Of a stretch of 64,000 nucleotides of DNA, positions 15,634-27,303 are shown one piece after another; positions within the stretch are counted from its first letter, which is position 1, and every line of letters begins with the position of its first letter. Both the position numbers and the translations under genes were made by a program. The notes beneath the pieces are model-generated. The model worked only from the letters and a program-made list of their open reading frames with translations, was not told the origin of the DNA and ran no database searches. Source of the DNA: Candidatus Solirubrobacter pratensis (lineage in GTDB: Bacteria; Actinomycetota; Thermoleophilia; Solirubrobacterales; Solirubrobacteraceae); NCBI RefSeq assembly GCF_000425945.1, contig NZ_AUEK01000003.1, positions 248,001 to 312,000 of the forward strand, read 5' to 3'.

Positions 15634-16568
15634 CGGCGCCTCCCTGACCGCTTCTTCTTCCGCCTCGGCGGCGATGGTGGCCGCCCGGGCGGGCGGCCCT
15701 TCGGCTCGCCGGCGGCTGCCGGCGTCGCAGCAGGACGCTTGGCGGGCGGCGCCTTCGTCTTCGTGTCTCCGCGTGACTCGCCGCCGCCGGTCAGATCTTT
15801 CAAGCTCCCGAACAACGATGGTGGCGACTCGCCCTCCGGTGTCGGCGGGCGCAGCGGGCCGAGACGCTTCTTGATGATCGTCTGCTGCACGATCGTCCAC
15901 ATGTTCGTGGTGATCCAGTACACGAGCAGGCCCGCGGGGAACTGGATCACGAACGTGACGAAGATGAACGGGAGCGCGATGAAGATCATCCGCTGCGTCC
16001 GGTCCGTCGTCGTCGACATCAGCAGCGTCGAGAACAGCTGTGTGCCGACGTACAGGACGATCAAGATGATCAGGACGCTGCCCGTCGCCTTGTTCGTCAG
16101 GTCGTGGATGAAGAGGAACGACGCGTCGCCGCCGTCACCGCACGGGATCGGAGTCTTGAAGTGCTCCGTCCCCGGCCCGTTGATCTCCGGGCAGATGTCG
16201 CGGCGCAGGTCGGTGCGCAGCATGTAGTACAGCGAGATGAAGACCGGGAACTGGGCCACCATCGGCAGGCACGAGGCCAGCGGGTTGACCTTGTTCTCGC
16301 GGTAGAAGCGCATGACCTCCTGGTTCATGCGCTCCTTGTCGTTCTTGTACTTCTCCTGGATCTTCTTCAGCTCGGGCTGGAGATGCGCCATGCGCTGCAT
16401 CGAGTGGAACTGCTTGAAGGTCAGCGGCAGCAGGCAGGCGCGGACGATGATCGTCAGCGCGATGATCGACCAGCCCCACTGGATCCCGATGCTGTCGTGG
16501 AAGAACTTCAGGATCGCTTCGAAGAAGTCGATCAGCGGCTGGAGTGGATTGGTCGCGAAGAGCGGCAA
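15630..16568 (-). CDS. yidC: Membrane protein insertase YidC (Oxa1 family)
   Basis: Insertase of 312 aa. Five membrane spans are visible: FFHDSIGIQWGWSIIALTII, then after a charged hairpin (MQRMAHLQPELKKIQEKYK) LPMVAQFPVFISLYYML, VLIILIVLYVGTQLF, MIFIALPFIFVTFVI and a final span; the conserved Arg of the hydrophilic groove is in IIVRACLLPLT. It lacks the large periplasmic domain of Gram-negative YidC. The C-terminus is a long Pro/Lys/Arg-rich basic tail (about 60 aa) that can bind ribosomes in other actinobacteria. Upstream yidD is 4 bases away. Confidence 0.95.
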   Translation of the reverse strand: MPLFATNPLQPLIDFFEAILKFFHDSIGIQWGWSIIALTIIVRACLLPLTFKQFHSMQRMAHLQPELKKIQEKYKNDKERMNQEVMRFYRENKVNPLASCLPMVAQFPVFISLYYMLRTDLRRDICPEINGPGTEHFKTPIPCGDGGDASFLFIHDLTNKATGSVLIILIVLYVGTQLFSTLLMSTTTDRTQRMIFIALPFIFVTFVIQFPAGLLVYWITTNMWTIVQQTIIKKRLGPLRPPTPEGESPPSLFGSLKDLTGGGESRGDTKTKAPPAKRPAATPAAAGEPKGRPPGRPPSPPRRKKKRSGRRR

Positions 16569-16572
16569 CGGG

Positions 16573-16818
16573 CTAATGGATGTGGGCGTGGCGCCGGAAG
16601 AGGGTCTGGTCGGTCACGGGGTCATAGCCGCCGTGGCTGAAGGGATTGCAGCGCAGCAGTCGCCACGCGGCGAGGACGGCGCCCCGGAGGATGCCATAGC
16701 GCCCGATCGCCTGCACGGCGTATTCGGAGCAGCTGGGGTAGTACTTGCAGCGAGGTCCCAGGAGTGGTGAGAGGACCCGTTGGTAGACGCGGATGACCGC
16801 GATCGCCGCCGGCCTCAT
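16573..16818 (-). CDS. yidD: Membrane protein insertion efficiency factor YidD
   Basis: Small protein of 81 aa with the whole family signature: [34 protein letters not shown], and [15 protein letters not shown] with three conserved cysteines. It aids YidC/Sec insertion at the membrane. Its ATG overlaps the rnpA stop by 4 bases, and yidC starts 4 bases downstream. Confidence 0.95.
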   Translation of the reverse strand: MRPAAIAVIRVYQRVLSPLLGPRCKYYPSCSEYAVQAIGRYGILRGAVLAAWRLLRCNPFSHGGYDPVTDQTLFRRHAHIH

Positions 16819-17216
16819 GCCGGCTCCTCGCGCGCGGGTGTACCTCCGAGCGCGGTGACCAGCTCGGCGAGTGCGCCCTGCATGCCGCTCGCACCCTCGC
16901 GTTCGGCGAGGTCGCGAGCGTCGGGACGCGCCACGACGACGTAATCGCTGCTGTTCGGCAGCCGCTCGGCCTCGGCCCAGAACGCCTCCCGCAGCACGCG
17001 CTTGACGCGGTTGCGGTCCACGGCGCCGCCGACCCGCCGGGATACCGACAGGCCGAGGCGCGGACCGTCCTCCTCACGATCGGAGGCGTCGTCCTCGCGT
17101 GGAAACGCGTAGAGCACGAGATAGCGGTTGCCCTTGGAGCGACCCTGCCGGTAGACACGCTCGAACTCCGCGCTGCGAGAGAGGCGGCGACGGCGAGGAG
17201 CGCGGCCCGGAGGCAT
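16815..17216 (-). CDS. rnpA: Ribonuclease P protein component
   Basis: Protein subunit of RNase P, 133 aa. The RNR signature is [15 protein letters not shown] (about residues 64-78); the N-terminal [15 protein letters not shown] is the usual start of the fold. The ATG at 17216 was chosen because it begins the conserved [11 protein letters not shown] segment and has GGAGG upstream (partly overlapping). Lies 74 bases after rpmH and overlaps yidD, the standard origin order. Confidence 0.93.
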   Translation of the reverse strand: MPPGRAPRRRRLSRSAEFERVYRQGRSKGNRYLVLYAFPREDDASDREEDGPRLGLSVSRRVGGAVDRNRVKRVLREAFWAEAERLPNSSDYVVVARPDARDLAEREGASGMQGALAELVTALGGTPAREEPA

Positions 17217-17290
17217 CAGCGGTTCCGTTCGCAGGATCGGCGCATCGTCCGGGAGCTGCCGGAATCCGTCGAGCGTCCGGACGGGCCCAC

Positions 17291-17425
17291 CTAGACGGTC
17301 AGTCGCTTGCGGCCCTTGTCGCGGCGGCGCTTGAGCACGAGCCGGCCGGCCCGGGTGCTCATACGGGCGCGAAACCCGTGTGTACGGGCGCGCTTTCGCT
17401 TCTTGGGCTGATAGGTGCGCTTCAC
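17291..17425 (-). CDS. rpmH: 50S ribosomal protein L34 (bL34)
   Basis: 44-residue, strongly basic ribosomal protein: begins [19 protein letters not shown], then [20 protein letters not shown] and ends KRLTV, full length for bL34. GTG start with AAGGAG eight bases upstream, a strong ribosome-binding site. First gene of the leftward rnpA-yidD-yidC unit; its leader holds two stem-loops. Confidence 0.97.
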   Translation of the reverse strand: MKRTYQPKKRKRARTHGFRARMSTRAGRLVLKRRRDKGRKRLTV

Positions 17426-17463
17426 GTTTCGGACTCCTTAGCCGCGGGCCGTCGGGTTCGCGG

Positions 17464-17512
17464 GCTCGGCGCAGCGCCGAGCCGCCGCGCTGCGCGGCGG
17501 CTGACAAGGATA
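17464..17512 (-). promoter_or_regulatory. rpmH promoter and double stem-loop leader
   Basis: On the minus strand TATCCT (17507-17512) fits a -10 box. The leader that follows contains two adjacent perfect inverted repeats: GCCGCCGCGC/GCGCGGCGGC around one base (17481-17501) and GCTCGGCG/CGCCGAGC around three bases (17464-17482). They share two bases, so they may compete in the RNA. Confidence 0.6.
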
Positions 17513-17625
17513 CAGCGCCCGCGTGCACACCCTGCACACACGCCGTCCACAGGCGTGTTCACAACATTCGTGCGCGATTTGCGAAAGCGCTCCGGAAGGC
17601 CCGGATCCGGCCCCTGAGCCCATGC

Positions 17626-17631
17626 TATGTT
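17626..17631 (+). promoter_or_regulatory. Candidate dnaA -10 box
   Basis: TATGTT about 80 bases upstream of the dnaA GTG. Upstream (17530-17575) are only weak DnaA-box-like sequences such as CGTCCACAG and TGTTCACAA. No clear -35. Confidence 0.4.
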
Positions 17632-17712
17632 CGCCCTTCCGGGCCCTCAGCGGCCCCACCTGAAGCCCACCACCGAGCCCTCGCCCTCGCCGAGGAGACC
17701 CTTCCGCGCGCA

Positions 17713-19026
17713 GTGTCAGACCCCGAGCTAGACCGAATCTGGCACCGGATCCGCGGTGAGCTCCGGCGCGCCGTCAGCGATTCGACCTGGCACATCTGGC
17801 TGGAGCGGCTCGACGTCAGCTCGCTTGACGGGACGACGCTCGCGATCGAGGCGCCCGACGACGTCCGCGCATGGGTCCAGGGCCGCTTCCACCGGCTGCT
17901 GCAGGCCTGCGCCGAGCGCGTGCTCGGGCCGGGGACGCGCGTGGAGATCCGCGGGCCGCAGGACGTCGAGCCCGAACCGGCGAGGGTCGCGGCCCAGGCC
18001 TCGCAGGAGCTCAACCCGCGCATGACGTTCGAGCAGTTCGTGATCGGCGACTCCAACCGCTTCGCCCACGCGGCCGCGCTCGCCGTCGCGGAGATGCCCG
18101 GCCTCGCGTACAACCCGCTCTTCATCTGCGGTCCTCCCGGACTCGGCAAGACGCACCTCCTGCACTCGATCGCCAACTACGTCACCGAGCACGGCGGCGG
18201 GATGAGCGTCCGGTACACGACGGTGGAGGCGTTCACCGACCACTTCGTCGGCTCGCTGCGCGGCGGGATGGACGCCTTCAAGGCCGCCTACCGCGGCGTC
18301 GACGTGCTGCTCGTGGATGACGTCCAGTTCCTCCAGAGCAAGGCGAAGACCGAGCAGGAGTTCTTCCACACGTTCAATGCGCTCCACCAGGCGGGAGCGC
18401 AGCTCGTGCTCACCTCCGACCGCCTGCCGCGCGACATGGACGCGCTGGAGGACCGCCTGCGCGAGCGCTTCGAAGCAGGCCTCGTCGTCGACGTCGCGCC
18501 GGCCGACCGCGCGACCCGCCTCACGATCCTGCGCAAGCGCGTCGCCCAGGACGACGTCGGGGACGTCGGCGAGGGCGCGCTGGAGCTGATCGCCGACCGC
18601 GTCGACACCAACATCCGCGCACTCGAGGGCGCGCTGATCCGCGTCGTGGCCTTCGGCTCGCTCACCGGCCGGTCGGTCGACGCCGAGCTCGCCGGCGAGG
18701 TGCTCGCCGGGCTCTACCCCGAGCTCACGCCGCGCTCGCGCACGCTGCGCGAGATCCAGGAGCGCACCTGCGAGGCGTTCGGCATCTCGCTCGAGGAGCT
18801 CCTGTCCTCCAGCCGCGCCCAGCCGCTCGCCTGGCCGCGCCAGGTGGCGATGTACCTCTCGCGCGAGCTGACCGACGCCACGCTGCCGGCCATCGGCCGC
18901 GCGTTCGGCGGGCGCAACCACACGACGGTCCTGCACGCCTACCGCAGGACCGCGGAGCGCATCGCCTCCGACCGCGACGCCTTCGAGGCGGTCCGCCGCT
19001 TGACCGAGACGCTCGGCGGGCGTTGA
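17713..19026 (+). CDS. dnaA: Chromosomal replication initiator protein DnaA
   Basis: Initiator AAA+ ATPase of 437 aa. Domain I (about 1-70) starts DPELDRIWHRIRGELRR and includes TWHIWLERL; domain II is very short. Domain III holds Walker A GPPGLGKTHLLHS, Walker B VLLVDDVQFLQ and the sensor motifs; domain IV has the DnaA-box-reading HTH ending FGGRNHTTVLHAYRR. The short domain II makes the protein smaller than the roughly 450-500 aa common in actinobacteria. GTG at 17713 was chosen because the conserved domain I begins there and no other start lies close. dnaN follows after 166 bases. Confidence 0.96.
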   Translation: MSDPELDRIWHRIRGELRRAVSDSTWHIWLERLDVSSLDGTTLAIEAPDDVRAWVQGRFHRLLQACAERVLGPGTRVEIRGPQDVEPEPARVAAQASQELNPRMTFEQFVIGDSNRFAHAAALAVAEMPGLAYNPLFICGPPGLGKTHLLHSIANYVTEHGGGMSVRYTTVEAFTDHFVGSLRGGMDAFKAAYRGVDVLLVDDVQFLQSKAKTEQEFFHTFNALHQAGAQLVLTSDRLPRDMDALEDRLRERFEAGLVVDVAPADRATRLTILRKRVAQDDVGDVGEGALELIADRVDTNIRALEGALIRVVAFGSLTGRSVDAELAGEVLAGLYPELTPRSRTLREIQERTCEAFGISLEELLSSSRAQPLAWPRQVAMYLSRELTDATLPAIGRAFGGRNHTTVLHAYRRTAERIASDRDAFEAVRRLTETLGGR

Positions 19027-19192
19027 TGGGTCCGGTTCGCCTGACAGACTCGGGCAGTTCATCCACAGCCCGTGCACAGCAGGATTTCGCGCCCCAGCGT
19101 CATGCTCGGCGCTTGCGCACAGAATTGACAGCCCCGATGACCACTAGAGAGACCCTTCTTTCGATGTCGACGAGGAGAGAGGCGAGAGCCGA
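19027..19192. other. dnaA-dnaN gap: candidate oriC
   Basis: Holds three same-direction DnaA-box-like 9-mers: TCATCCACA (one mismatch to TTATCCACA), CGTGCACAG and TTGCGCACA, in 19058-19121, plus the least GC-rich bases nearby and TTGACA at 19125-19130, a possible -35 for dnaN. Placement between dnaA and dnaN with parS close by fits an origin. The box number is low and no AT-rich unwinding element is obvious. Confidence 0.45.
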
Positions 19193-20302
19193 ATGAAGAT
19201 CACGACCCGGCGCGACGCCCTCTTCGGACAGCTGCAGACGGTCACGCGCGCCGCATCCACCCGCAGCGCCGTCCAGGCGCTGTCCGGCGTCCAGCTGCTC
19301 GCGCACTCTGGTGCGATCGAGCTGCGCGCCACCGACATGGAGATCGGCCTGCGCGTGCCGCTGGAGGGCGACGTGGTCCGCGAGGGTGCCGTCGTGCTGC
19401 CGGCGCGCCTGGTGGTCGACGTCGTGCGCGCGCTCCCGGGAGACGAGGTGTCGCTCGAGCTGCGGCCGGCGGAGCAGGACGTCGAGCTGATCGGCGGCGC
19501 CGCGACCTTCCATCTGCGCACGCTGCGCTCGGAGGACTTCCCGCCGTTCCCGGAGCCAGAGGACGAGGGGCGCGTCAACGTCCCCGCCGCCGCCTTCGTC
19601 GAGACGGTGCTCAAGGTCGCCCGCTCCGCGTCGCGCGACGAGACGCGCCCGGTGCTCACCGGCATCCTCGTCTCGGCGTCAGGCGACGAGCTGCGGATGG
19701 TCGCGACCGACTCCTACCGCCTCTCGGTCAAGGAGACCAAGCTCGACGCGCCGCTCGCCGGCGCCTTCGAGGCCAACGTGCCGGCCCGCGCGCTGCAGGA
19801 GCTGACGCGGATCGTCCAGCACGAGAACGCCGAGGAGCTCTCGGTCTCCGTGCGCGCGAACCAGGTCGTGTTCGAGGCCGGCGGCGTCGTGCTGTCCTCG
19901 CGGCTGATCGACGGGCAGTTCCCGAACTACCGCCAGCTGTTGCCCGACGCGTACGAGCACGAGCTGCGGCTCGCCGGCGGTGAGGCGACCGAGGTCGTGC
20001 GCCGGATCTCCCTGCTGGCGCAGAAGAACGCGCCGCTGCGGCTGGCGTTCACCGAGGGCGAGCTGACGGTGTCGGCGCGCACGCCCGACGTCGGCGAGGC
20101 GCGCGAGACGCTGCCGGTCCCGTTCCAGGGCGAGCCGCTGGAGATCGGCTTCAACCCCGAGTTCCTGCGCGACGGCCTGGAGGCGGTCGAGGGCGGCGAC
20201 GCGATCCTGAAGCTCATCTCACCGCTGCGCCCGGGGCTGATCGAGGCCGGCGACGCGTCGGGCTTCCAGTACCTCCTGATGCCGATCAGACTGAACGTGT
20301 AG
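19193..20302 (+). CDS. dnaN: DNA polymerase III beta subunit (sliding clamp)
   Basis: Sliding clamp of 369 aa with three topologically equal domains. N-terminal MKITTRRDALFGQLQTVTRA, central TRPVLTGILVSASGDELRMVATDSYRLSV and the C-terminal EFLRDGLEAVEGGDAILKL and YLLMPIRL, which forms part of the peptide-binding cleft. ATG with GAGGAG about 16 bases upstream and GGCGAG nearer. Lies between dnaA and recF as usual. Confidence 0.96.
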   Translation: MKITTRRDALFGQLQTVTRAASTRSAVQALSGVQLLAHSGAIELRATDMEIGLRVPLEGDVVREGAVVLPARLVVDVVRALPGDEVSLELRPAEQDVELIGGAATFHLRTLRSEDFPPFPEPEDEGRVNVPAAAFVETVLKVARSASRDETRPVLTGILVSASGDELRMVATDSYRLSVKETKLDAPLAGAFEANVPARALQELTRIVQHENAEELSVSVRANQVVFEAGGVVLSSRLIDGQFPNYRQLLPDAYEHELRLAGGEATEVVRRISLLAQKNAPLRLAFTEGELTVSARTPDVGEARETLPVPFQGEPLEIGFNPEFLRDGLEAVEGGDAILKLISPLRPGLIEAGDASGFQYLLMPIRLNV

Positions 20303-20328
20303 CGCCCGCCGGGCGCCGTCAGCCCGCC

Positions 20329-21519
20329 ATGATCGCCACCTCGCTCACCGTCCGCGACTTCCGCTCCTACGAGGCGGCGGACGTCCGGCTGGGAGCGGGC
20401 CTGACCGTCATCGCGGGCCGCAACGGCGCCGGCAAGACGAACCTGCTGGAAGCGCTCTACTTCGCCTGCACCGGCCGCTCGTGCCGTACGGCGAACGAGC
20501 GCGAGTGCGTGCGCTTCGGCGCCGCGCTGACGCGGCTGGAGCTGCGTTGCGAGGACGCGCACGAGCGGCACGTCCTCAGCGTCGGGTTCCAGCCGGGCGA
20601 GGCGAAGCGGCTGAAGGTCGACGGCGCGGCGGTCGAGCGGCTGACGGACAGCTCCGCCCGGCCGCTGGTGTCGGTCTTCCTTCCTGACCGGCTGGAGCTC
20701 GTGCTCGGCGCGCCGGCCCTGCGCCGGTCGCACCTGGATCAGGTGATCGCCGCGCTGTGGCCCGCCCGCGCCGCGACCCGCCGCGCCTACAGCGCCGCGC
20801 TGGCGCAGCGCAACGCGCTGCTGACCGGGATCAAGGCCGGCCGCTCCGGCCGAGCGTCGCTGCCCGCATGGGACGCCGAGCTCGCGCGCCACGGCATCGA
20901 GCTGATGCGCGACCGCGCCGCGACGGTCGAGCGGCTCGCGCCGCGCTTCGCCGAGCACGCGGCCGGACTCGGGCTCGAGGGCGAGGTCGAGCTGCGCTAC
21001 CGGCCGCGCTCGAAGGCCGCCGACGCTGCGGGCCTCGCGGCCGAGCTCGCCGAGCGGATGGATGCCGACGTCGAGCGCGGCTTCACCGGCCACGGCCCGC
21101 ATCGCGACGACCTCGCGTTCCGGCGCGAGGGCCGCGAGCTGCGCACCTATGGCTCGCGCGGGCAGCAGCGGCTCGGCCTGCTCGCGCTGCTGCTGGCCGA
21201 GCGCGAGGAGCTGGCCGCCGAGCGCGGCGCCGCGCCCCTGCTGCTGCTCGACGACGTGATGAGCGAGCTCGATGCCACGCGCCGCGAGCGCCTGACGACG
21301 CTGCTGCGCCGCGGCGGCCAGGCGGTGATCACGACGACCGAGCTGGCGCACGTGCCGGGCGCCGAGCAGCCCGACGTGGCGAGGATCGCCATCTCGGCGA
21401 TCGCTCGCCCTGCGGGCTCGGATCGTGAGGAGGCCCCGCCCGCGGGGCTCCGCCTCCCGCCGCCTGCCAGCACCATCGACCAGGATGTCCTCGTCACCGG
21501 CGGGGCGAGAGCGGCGTGA
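20329..21519 (+). CDS. recF: DNA replication and repair protein RecF
   Basis: SMC-like ATPase of 396 aa for loading RecA at gaps. Walker A GRNGAGKTNLLEALY at residues 27-41, signature region GSRGQQRLGLLALLLAE near 270, Walker B LLLLDDVMSELD near 308. The last 60 residues after HVPGAEQPDVARI are low-complexity Pro/Ala/Arg and not conserved; they include DNA loosely like the dispersed repeat. ATG start 26 bases after dnaN. Overlaps the dciA-like gene by 4 bases. Confidence 0.94.
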   Translation: MIATSLTVRDFRSYEAADVRLGAGLTVIAGRNGAGKTNLLEALYFACTGRSCRTANERECVRFGAALTRLELRCEDAHERHVLSVGFQPGEAKRLKVDGAAVERLTDSSARPLVSVFLPDRLELVLGAPALRRSHLDQVIAALWPARAATRRAYSAALAQRNALLTGIKAGRSGRASLPAWDAELARHGIELMRDRAATVERLAPRFAEHAAGLGLEGEVELRYRPRSKAADAAGLAAELAERMDADVERGFTGHGPHRDDLAFRREGRELRTYGSRGQQRLGLLALLLAEREELAAERGAAPLLLLDDVMSELDATRRERLTTLLRRGGQAVITTTELAHVPGAEQPDVARIAISAIARPAGSDREEAPPAGLRLPPPASTIDQDVLVTGGARAA

Positions 21520-21812
21520 GGCGGCGCGGCCCGCGCCCGGTCTCCTACGCGCTCGACGGGCTCACCTCGGCGCTCGCGCCGGCGACCCTCCTGGCCGAGG
21601 TGCAGCGAGCGTGGCCGGAGGCCGCCGGAGACCGCTTCGCGCCGCACTCCGAGCCGGTGAGCGAGCGCGACGGGGTGCTGATCGTCGCCTGCTCGGAGGC
21701 TGTCTGGGCGCAGGAGCTCGACCTGATGTCGGAGCTCGTGCTGCAACGATTGAACACCGCGCTCGGCCGGCCCGCGGTGCGGCGGTTGCGGGTTCGCGCG
21801 ACACGCATCTGA
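21516..21812 (+). CDS. DciA/DUF721 family protein
   Basis: Short protein of 98 aa with the DUF721 fold signature: LLAEVQRAWPEAAGDRFAPH, DGVLIVACSEAVWAQELDLM and a C-terminal LRRLRVR-type beta strand. DUF721 proteins are DciA, the helicase-loading partner of DnaB in bacteria without DnaC; assignment is by family and by its place between recF and gyrB, which is typical for actinobacteria. GTG start in a GTGA overlap with recF. Confidence 0.88.
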   Translation: MRRRGPRPVSYALDGLTSALAPATLLAEVQRAWPEAAGDRFAPHSEPVSERDGVLIVACSEAVWAQELDLMSELVLQRLNTALGRPAVRRLRVRATRI

Positions 21813-21860
21813 TCCCGACTCCGTTTTGTGCCTGTTTGCAGCACTTTCGTCAGGCCGTGA

Positions 21861-24392
<2,532 letters not shown>

Positions 24393-24474
24393 GGCGATGC
24401 AGCCCCTCCGCCCCACCCCGACACCGAAGCGGCACATCCCCTCCGCCCCACTCCGATCATCCGGCCTTTAAGAA
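24393..24474 (-). repeat. gyrB-gyrA gap: family 2 repeat, two units
   Basis: Contains CAGCCCCTCCGCCCCACCCC and CATCCCCTCCGCCCCACTCC followed by GATCATCCGGCC. The reverse complement of the second unit matches the 10.18 kb site over about 30 bases with three or four differences. The gap gives gyrA no obvious Shine-Dalgarno. Confidence 0.85.
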
Positions 24475-27057
24475 ATGTCCTCTTCAGACATCATCTCCGG
24501 CGGCAACGTCGAGCCCCGCGGGCTCGAGGAGGAGATGCGCTCCTCCTACCTGGACTACGCCATGTCCGTCATCGTCGGGCGCGCGCTGCCCGACGTCCGC
24601 GACGGCCTGAAGCCGGTCCACCGCCGCGTGCTGTTCTCGATGAACGAGAACGGCCTGCAGCCGAACCGCCCGTACGTAAAGGCGGCCCGCATCGTCGGCG
24701 ACGTCATGGGCAAGTACCACCCGCATGGCGACTCGGCGATCTACGACACGCTCGTGCGCATGGCGCAGGACTTCTCGCTGCGCTATCCGCTCGTCGACGG
24801 CCAGGGCAACTTCGGCTCGATCGACGGCGATCCGGCGGCCGCCATGCGGTACACCGAGGCGCGGCTGGCGGCGATCGCGCGCGAGATGCTGCGCGACCTG
24901 GACTCCGACACGGTCGACTTCGGGCCCAACTACGACGGCCAGGAGCGGGAGCCGCTCGTCCTGCCGGCGCGCTTCCCGAACCTGCTGGTCAGCGGGTCGA
25001 GCGGGATCGCCGTCGGCATGGCGACGAACATCCCGCCGCACAATCTCAAGGAGACGATCGCGGCGACGATCGCCTACATCGAGGACCCGGAGATCGACAC
25101 GCCGGGCCTGATGAAGCACATGCGCGGGCCGGACTTCCCGACCGGCGGCGTGATCCTGGGCCTCTCCGGCATCCGCGACGCCTACGAGACCGGCCGTGGC
25201 CGCGTGCGTGTGCGGGCGACCGCCCACATCGAGCAGATCCGCGGCAACCGCGAGGCGATCGTGGTCACCGAGCTGCCGTACCAGGTCCGCAAGGGCGGCG
25301 ACGGCGGCGTGATCTCGAAGATCGTCGAGCTGGTCAACGAGAAGAAGCTGACCGAGATCTCCGACGTCCAGGACTACACCGACCGCAGCGGCATGCGGAT
25401 CGTGATCGAGCTCAAGCGCGACGCGAACCCGAAGGTCGTGCTCAACAAGCTCTACAAGCACACGCCGATGCAGTCGACATTCGGCGTGAACATGGTCGCG
25501 CTGGTGGACAACGTGCCGCGGCTGCTGCCGCTGCGCTCGGTCATCCACAACTACGTCCAGCACCAGCGCGAGGTCATCGTCCGCCGCTCCAAGCACGAGC
25601 TGCGCGCGCTCGAGCGCTCGGTGCACCGGCTCGAGGGCCTGCTCGTCGCGCTCGATCACCTCGACGAGGTCATCGCGCTGATCCGCGGGTCGGCCGATCG
25701 CGACACCGCCCGCACCGGGCTGATGGAGCGCTTCGAGCTCACGCACATCCAGGCCCAGGCGATCCTCGACCTGCGCCTCCAGCAGCTGACCGCGCTCGAG
25801 GCCGACGCGCTGCGCAAGGAGCACGCGGACAAGATGGAGCGCATCTCCGAGCTGCGCGAGCTGCTCGGCAACGAGGACATGGTGCTCGACCTGATCAAGA
25901 CCGAGCTCGTCGAGATCTCCGACCGCTACGGCGACGAGCGCCGGACCAAGATCGCGCCGTCCGAGGACGACATCGACATCGAGGACCTGATCGCCGACCA
26001 GCAGATGGTCATCTCGATCACGAACTCGGGCTACATCAAGTCGCTCCCGCTCGCCACCTACCGCGCGCAGCGCCGCGGCGGCGTCGGAATCATCGGCATG
26101 GAGATGAAGGACGACGACTTCATCGAGCACCTCTTCGTCTCCTCCACGCACGACTACCTGCTGTTCTTCACGAACCGCGGCAAGGTCTACCGGTCGAAGG
26201 TCTACGACCTGCCGGAGATGAGCCGGACGTCGCGCGGGCGTTACCTCGGCAACGTGCTGCCGCTGCGCGAGGGCGAGCGGGTCCAGTCGGTGCTCGCGAC
26301 GCGCGACTTCGCCGAGGCACCGTACCTGGTGTTCGCGACGCGCAACGGCACGGTAAAGAAGACCGCCTTCCAGGCGTACAACACGCCGATCAAGGCCGAC
26401 GGCATCATCGCGATCAACATCCGCGAGGACGACGAGCTGGTCGCCGTGCGCCGCGTCGACGAGGACGACGAGATCCTGATGGTCTCGCACAACGGCCTCG
26501 CGGTGCGGTTCAAGGAGCAGGACGCGCGCGCGATGGGCCGAGACACCAGCGGTGTGCGCGGCATGGACGTCTCGGGCAAGGGCAACTACGTCATCGCCAT
26601 GGACGTGGCACGTCCCGGCCAGGACCTGCTGGTGGTGACCGAGAACGGCTACGGCAAGCGGACGTCGATCGACGAGTACCGGCTCACGTCGCGCGGCGCC
26701 AAGGGCGTCAAGACGATCGCCTTCACGGAGACCAAGGGCCTGCTCTCGGGCGCGCTCGTCGTGCGCGAGCACGACGACCTGGTGTTCATCTCCCAGAACG
26801 GCATGGTCCAGCGCACGGGCGTGCGCGGGATCAACCGCTACGGGCGCACGTCGCAGGGCGTGCGGGTGATGAACCTGCGCGAGGGCGACGTCGTGTCCGC
26901 GGTGGCCCTGGTGGTCGAGAGCGAGGCCGCGGCGCCGGCCGAGGCGCTCGGCGACGGGCTGCCCGCCGAGCTCGGGGCGCTCATTCCGGAGGACGCGCTC
27001 GAGGGCGTCGAAGAGGTCACCCCGGAGACCGGCGAGGACGTCGACGAAGACGCCTAG
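24475..27057 (+). CDS. gyrA: DNA gyrase subunit A
   Basis: Breakage-reunion subunit, 860 aa. Catalytic Tyr126 in [10 protein letters not shown]; the quinolone-resistance-determining region [10 protein letters not shown] has Ser87 and Asp91, the susceptible-type residues equivalent to E. coli Ser83 and Asp87. The C-terminal beta-pinwheel repeats and the GyrA box region ([10 protein letters not shown]) are present, followed by an acidic tail of about 40 residues. Starts 82 bases after gyrB behind a GC-rich repeat; only AAGA precedes the ATG, so initiation may rely on coupling or on features of the repeat. Confidence 0.97.
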   Translation: MSSSDIISGGNVEPRGLEEEMRSSYLDYAMSVIVGRALPDVRDGLKPVHRRVLFSMNENGLQPNRPYVKAARIVGDVMGKYHPHGDSAIYDTLVRMAQDFSLRYPLVDGQGNFGSIDGDPAAAMRYTEARLAAIAREMLRDLDSDTVDFGPNYDGQEREPLVLPARFPNLLVSGSSGIAVGMATNIPPHNLKETIAATIAYIEDPEIDTPGLMKHMRGPDFPTGGVILGLSGIRDAYETGRGRVRVRATAHIEQIRGNREAIVVTELPYQVRKGGDGGVISKIVELVNEKKLTEISDVQDYTDRSGMRIVIELKRDANPKVVLNKLYKHTPMQSTFGVNMVALVDNVPRLLPLRSVIHNYVQHQREVIVRRSKHELRALERSVHRLEGLLVALDHLDEVIALIRGSADRDTARTGLMERFELTHIQAQAILDLRLQQLTALEADALRKEHADKMERISELRELLGNEDMVLDLIKTELVEISDRYGDERRTKIAPSEDDIDIEDLIADQQMVISITNSGYIKSLPLATYRAQRRGGVGIIGMEMKDDDFIEHLFVSSTHDYLLFFTNRGKVYRSKVYDLPEMSRTSRGRYLGNVLPLREGERVQSVLATRDFAEAPYLVFATRNGTVKKTAFQAYNTPIKADGIIAINIREDDELVAVRRVDEDDEILMVSHNGLAVRFKEQDARAMGRDTSGVRGMDVSGKGNYVIAMDVARPGQDLLVVTENGYGKRTSIDEYRLTSRGAKGVKTIAFTETKGLLSGALVVREHDDLVFISQNGMVQRTGVRGINRYGRTSQGVRVMNLREGDVVSAVALVVESEAAAPAEALGDGLPAELGALIPEDALEGVEEVTPETGEDVDEDA

Positions 27058-27091
27058 ACGGCTGTTGGTAGAGGTCCGCCTCCGGGTTCGC

Positions 27092-27097
27092 TAATCT
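27092..27097 (+). promoter_or_regulatory. -10 box of the gyrA-downstream RNA
   Basis: TAATCT, a good TANNNT box 35 bases after the gyrA stop. TTGGTA at 27065-27070 could be a -35, though the 21-base spacing is long. Confidence 0.5.
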
Positions 27098-27129
27098 CGG
27101 TTGCACCAGAGAAAGGGGGTGGTCCGAAG

Positions 27130-27174
27130 TTGAGTGACAGTTCTTGTGGGACCCTGGAGGTGCCCGGCCGCTAG
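27130..27174 (+). CDS. Possible 14-residue leader peptide
   Basis: TTG frame reading MSDSSCGTLEVPGR and stopping at TAG. AAAGGGGGTGGTCC (27112-27125) pairs, counting G-U, with 14 bases of the 16S 3' end, ideally placed 4-10 bases upstream. Either a true leader peptide in the RNA above or a fortuitous frame; the unusually long Shine-Dalgarno favours translation. Confidence 0.35.
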   Translation: MSDSSCGTLEVPGR

Positions 27175-27303
27175 ACCAGCCGGCGCTGGACTCTGCTGGA
27201 AGCGGAATCCACACCGGTGCACCGCCGTCGTCGGTGCCGGAGTTCGTCCCCCCGGCCGATAGAAAGGCTGACGACGGCCGAAAAGTTCAGCAAGTTGTAG
27301 GCG

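Noticed and set aside
15826-15842. GACTCGCCCTCCGG in the yidC tail, and similar sequence in the recF tail (21400-21425), as repeat copies
   Set aside because: Only half of the dyad matches and the context is coding; similarity may be chance in GC-rich sequence.
17520-17580. DnaA-box cluster upstream of dnaA
   Set aside because: Each 9-mer has two or more mismatches; the dnaA-dnaN gap is a better origin candidate.
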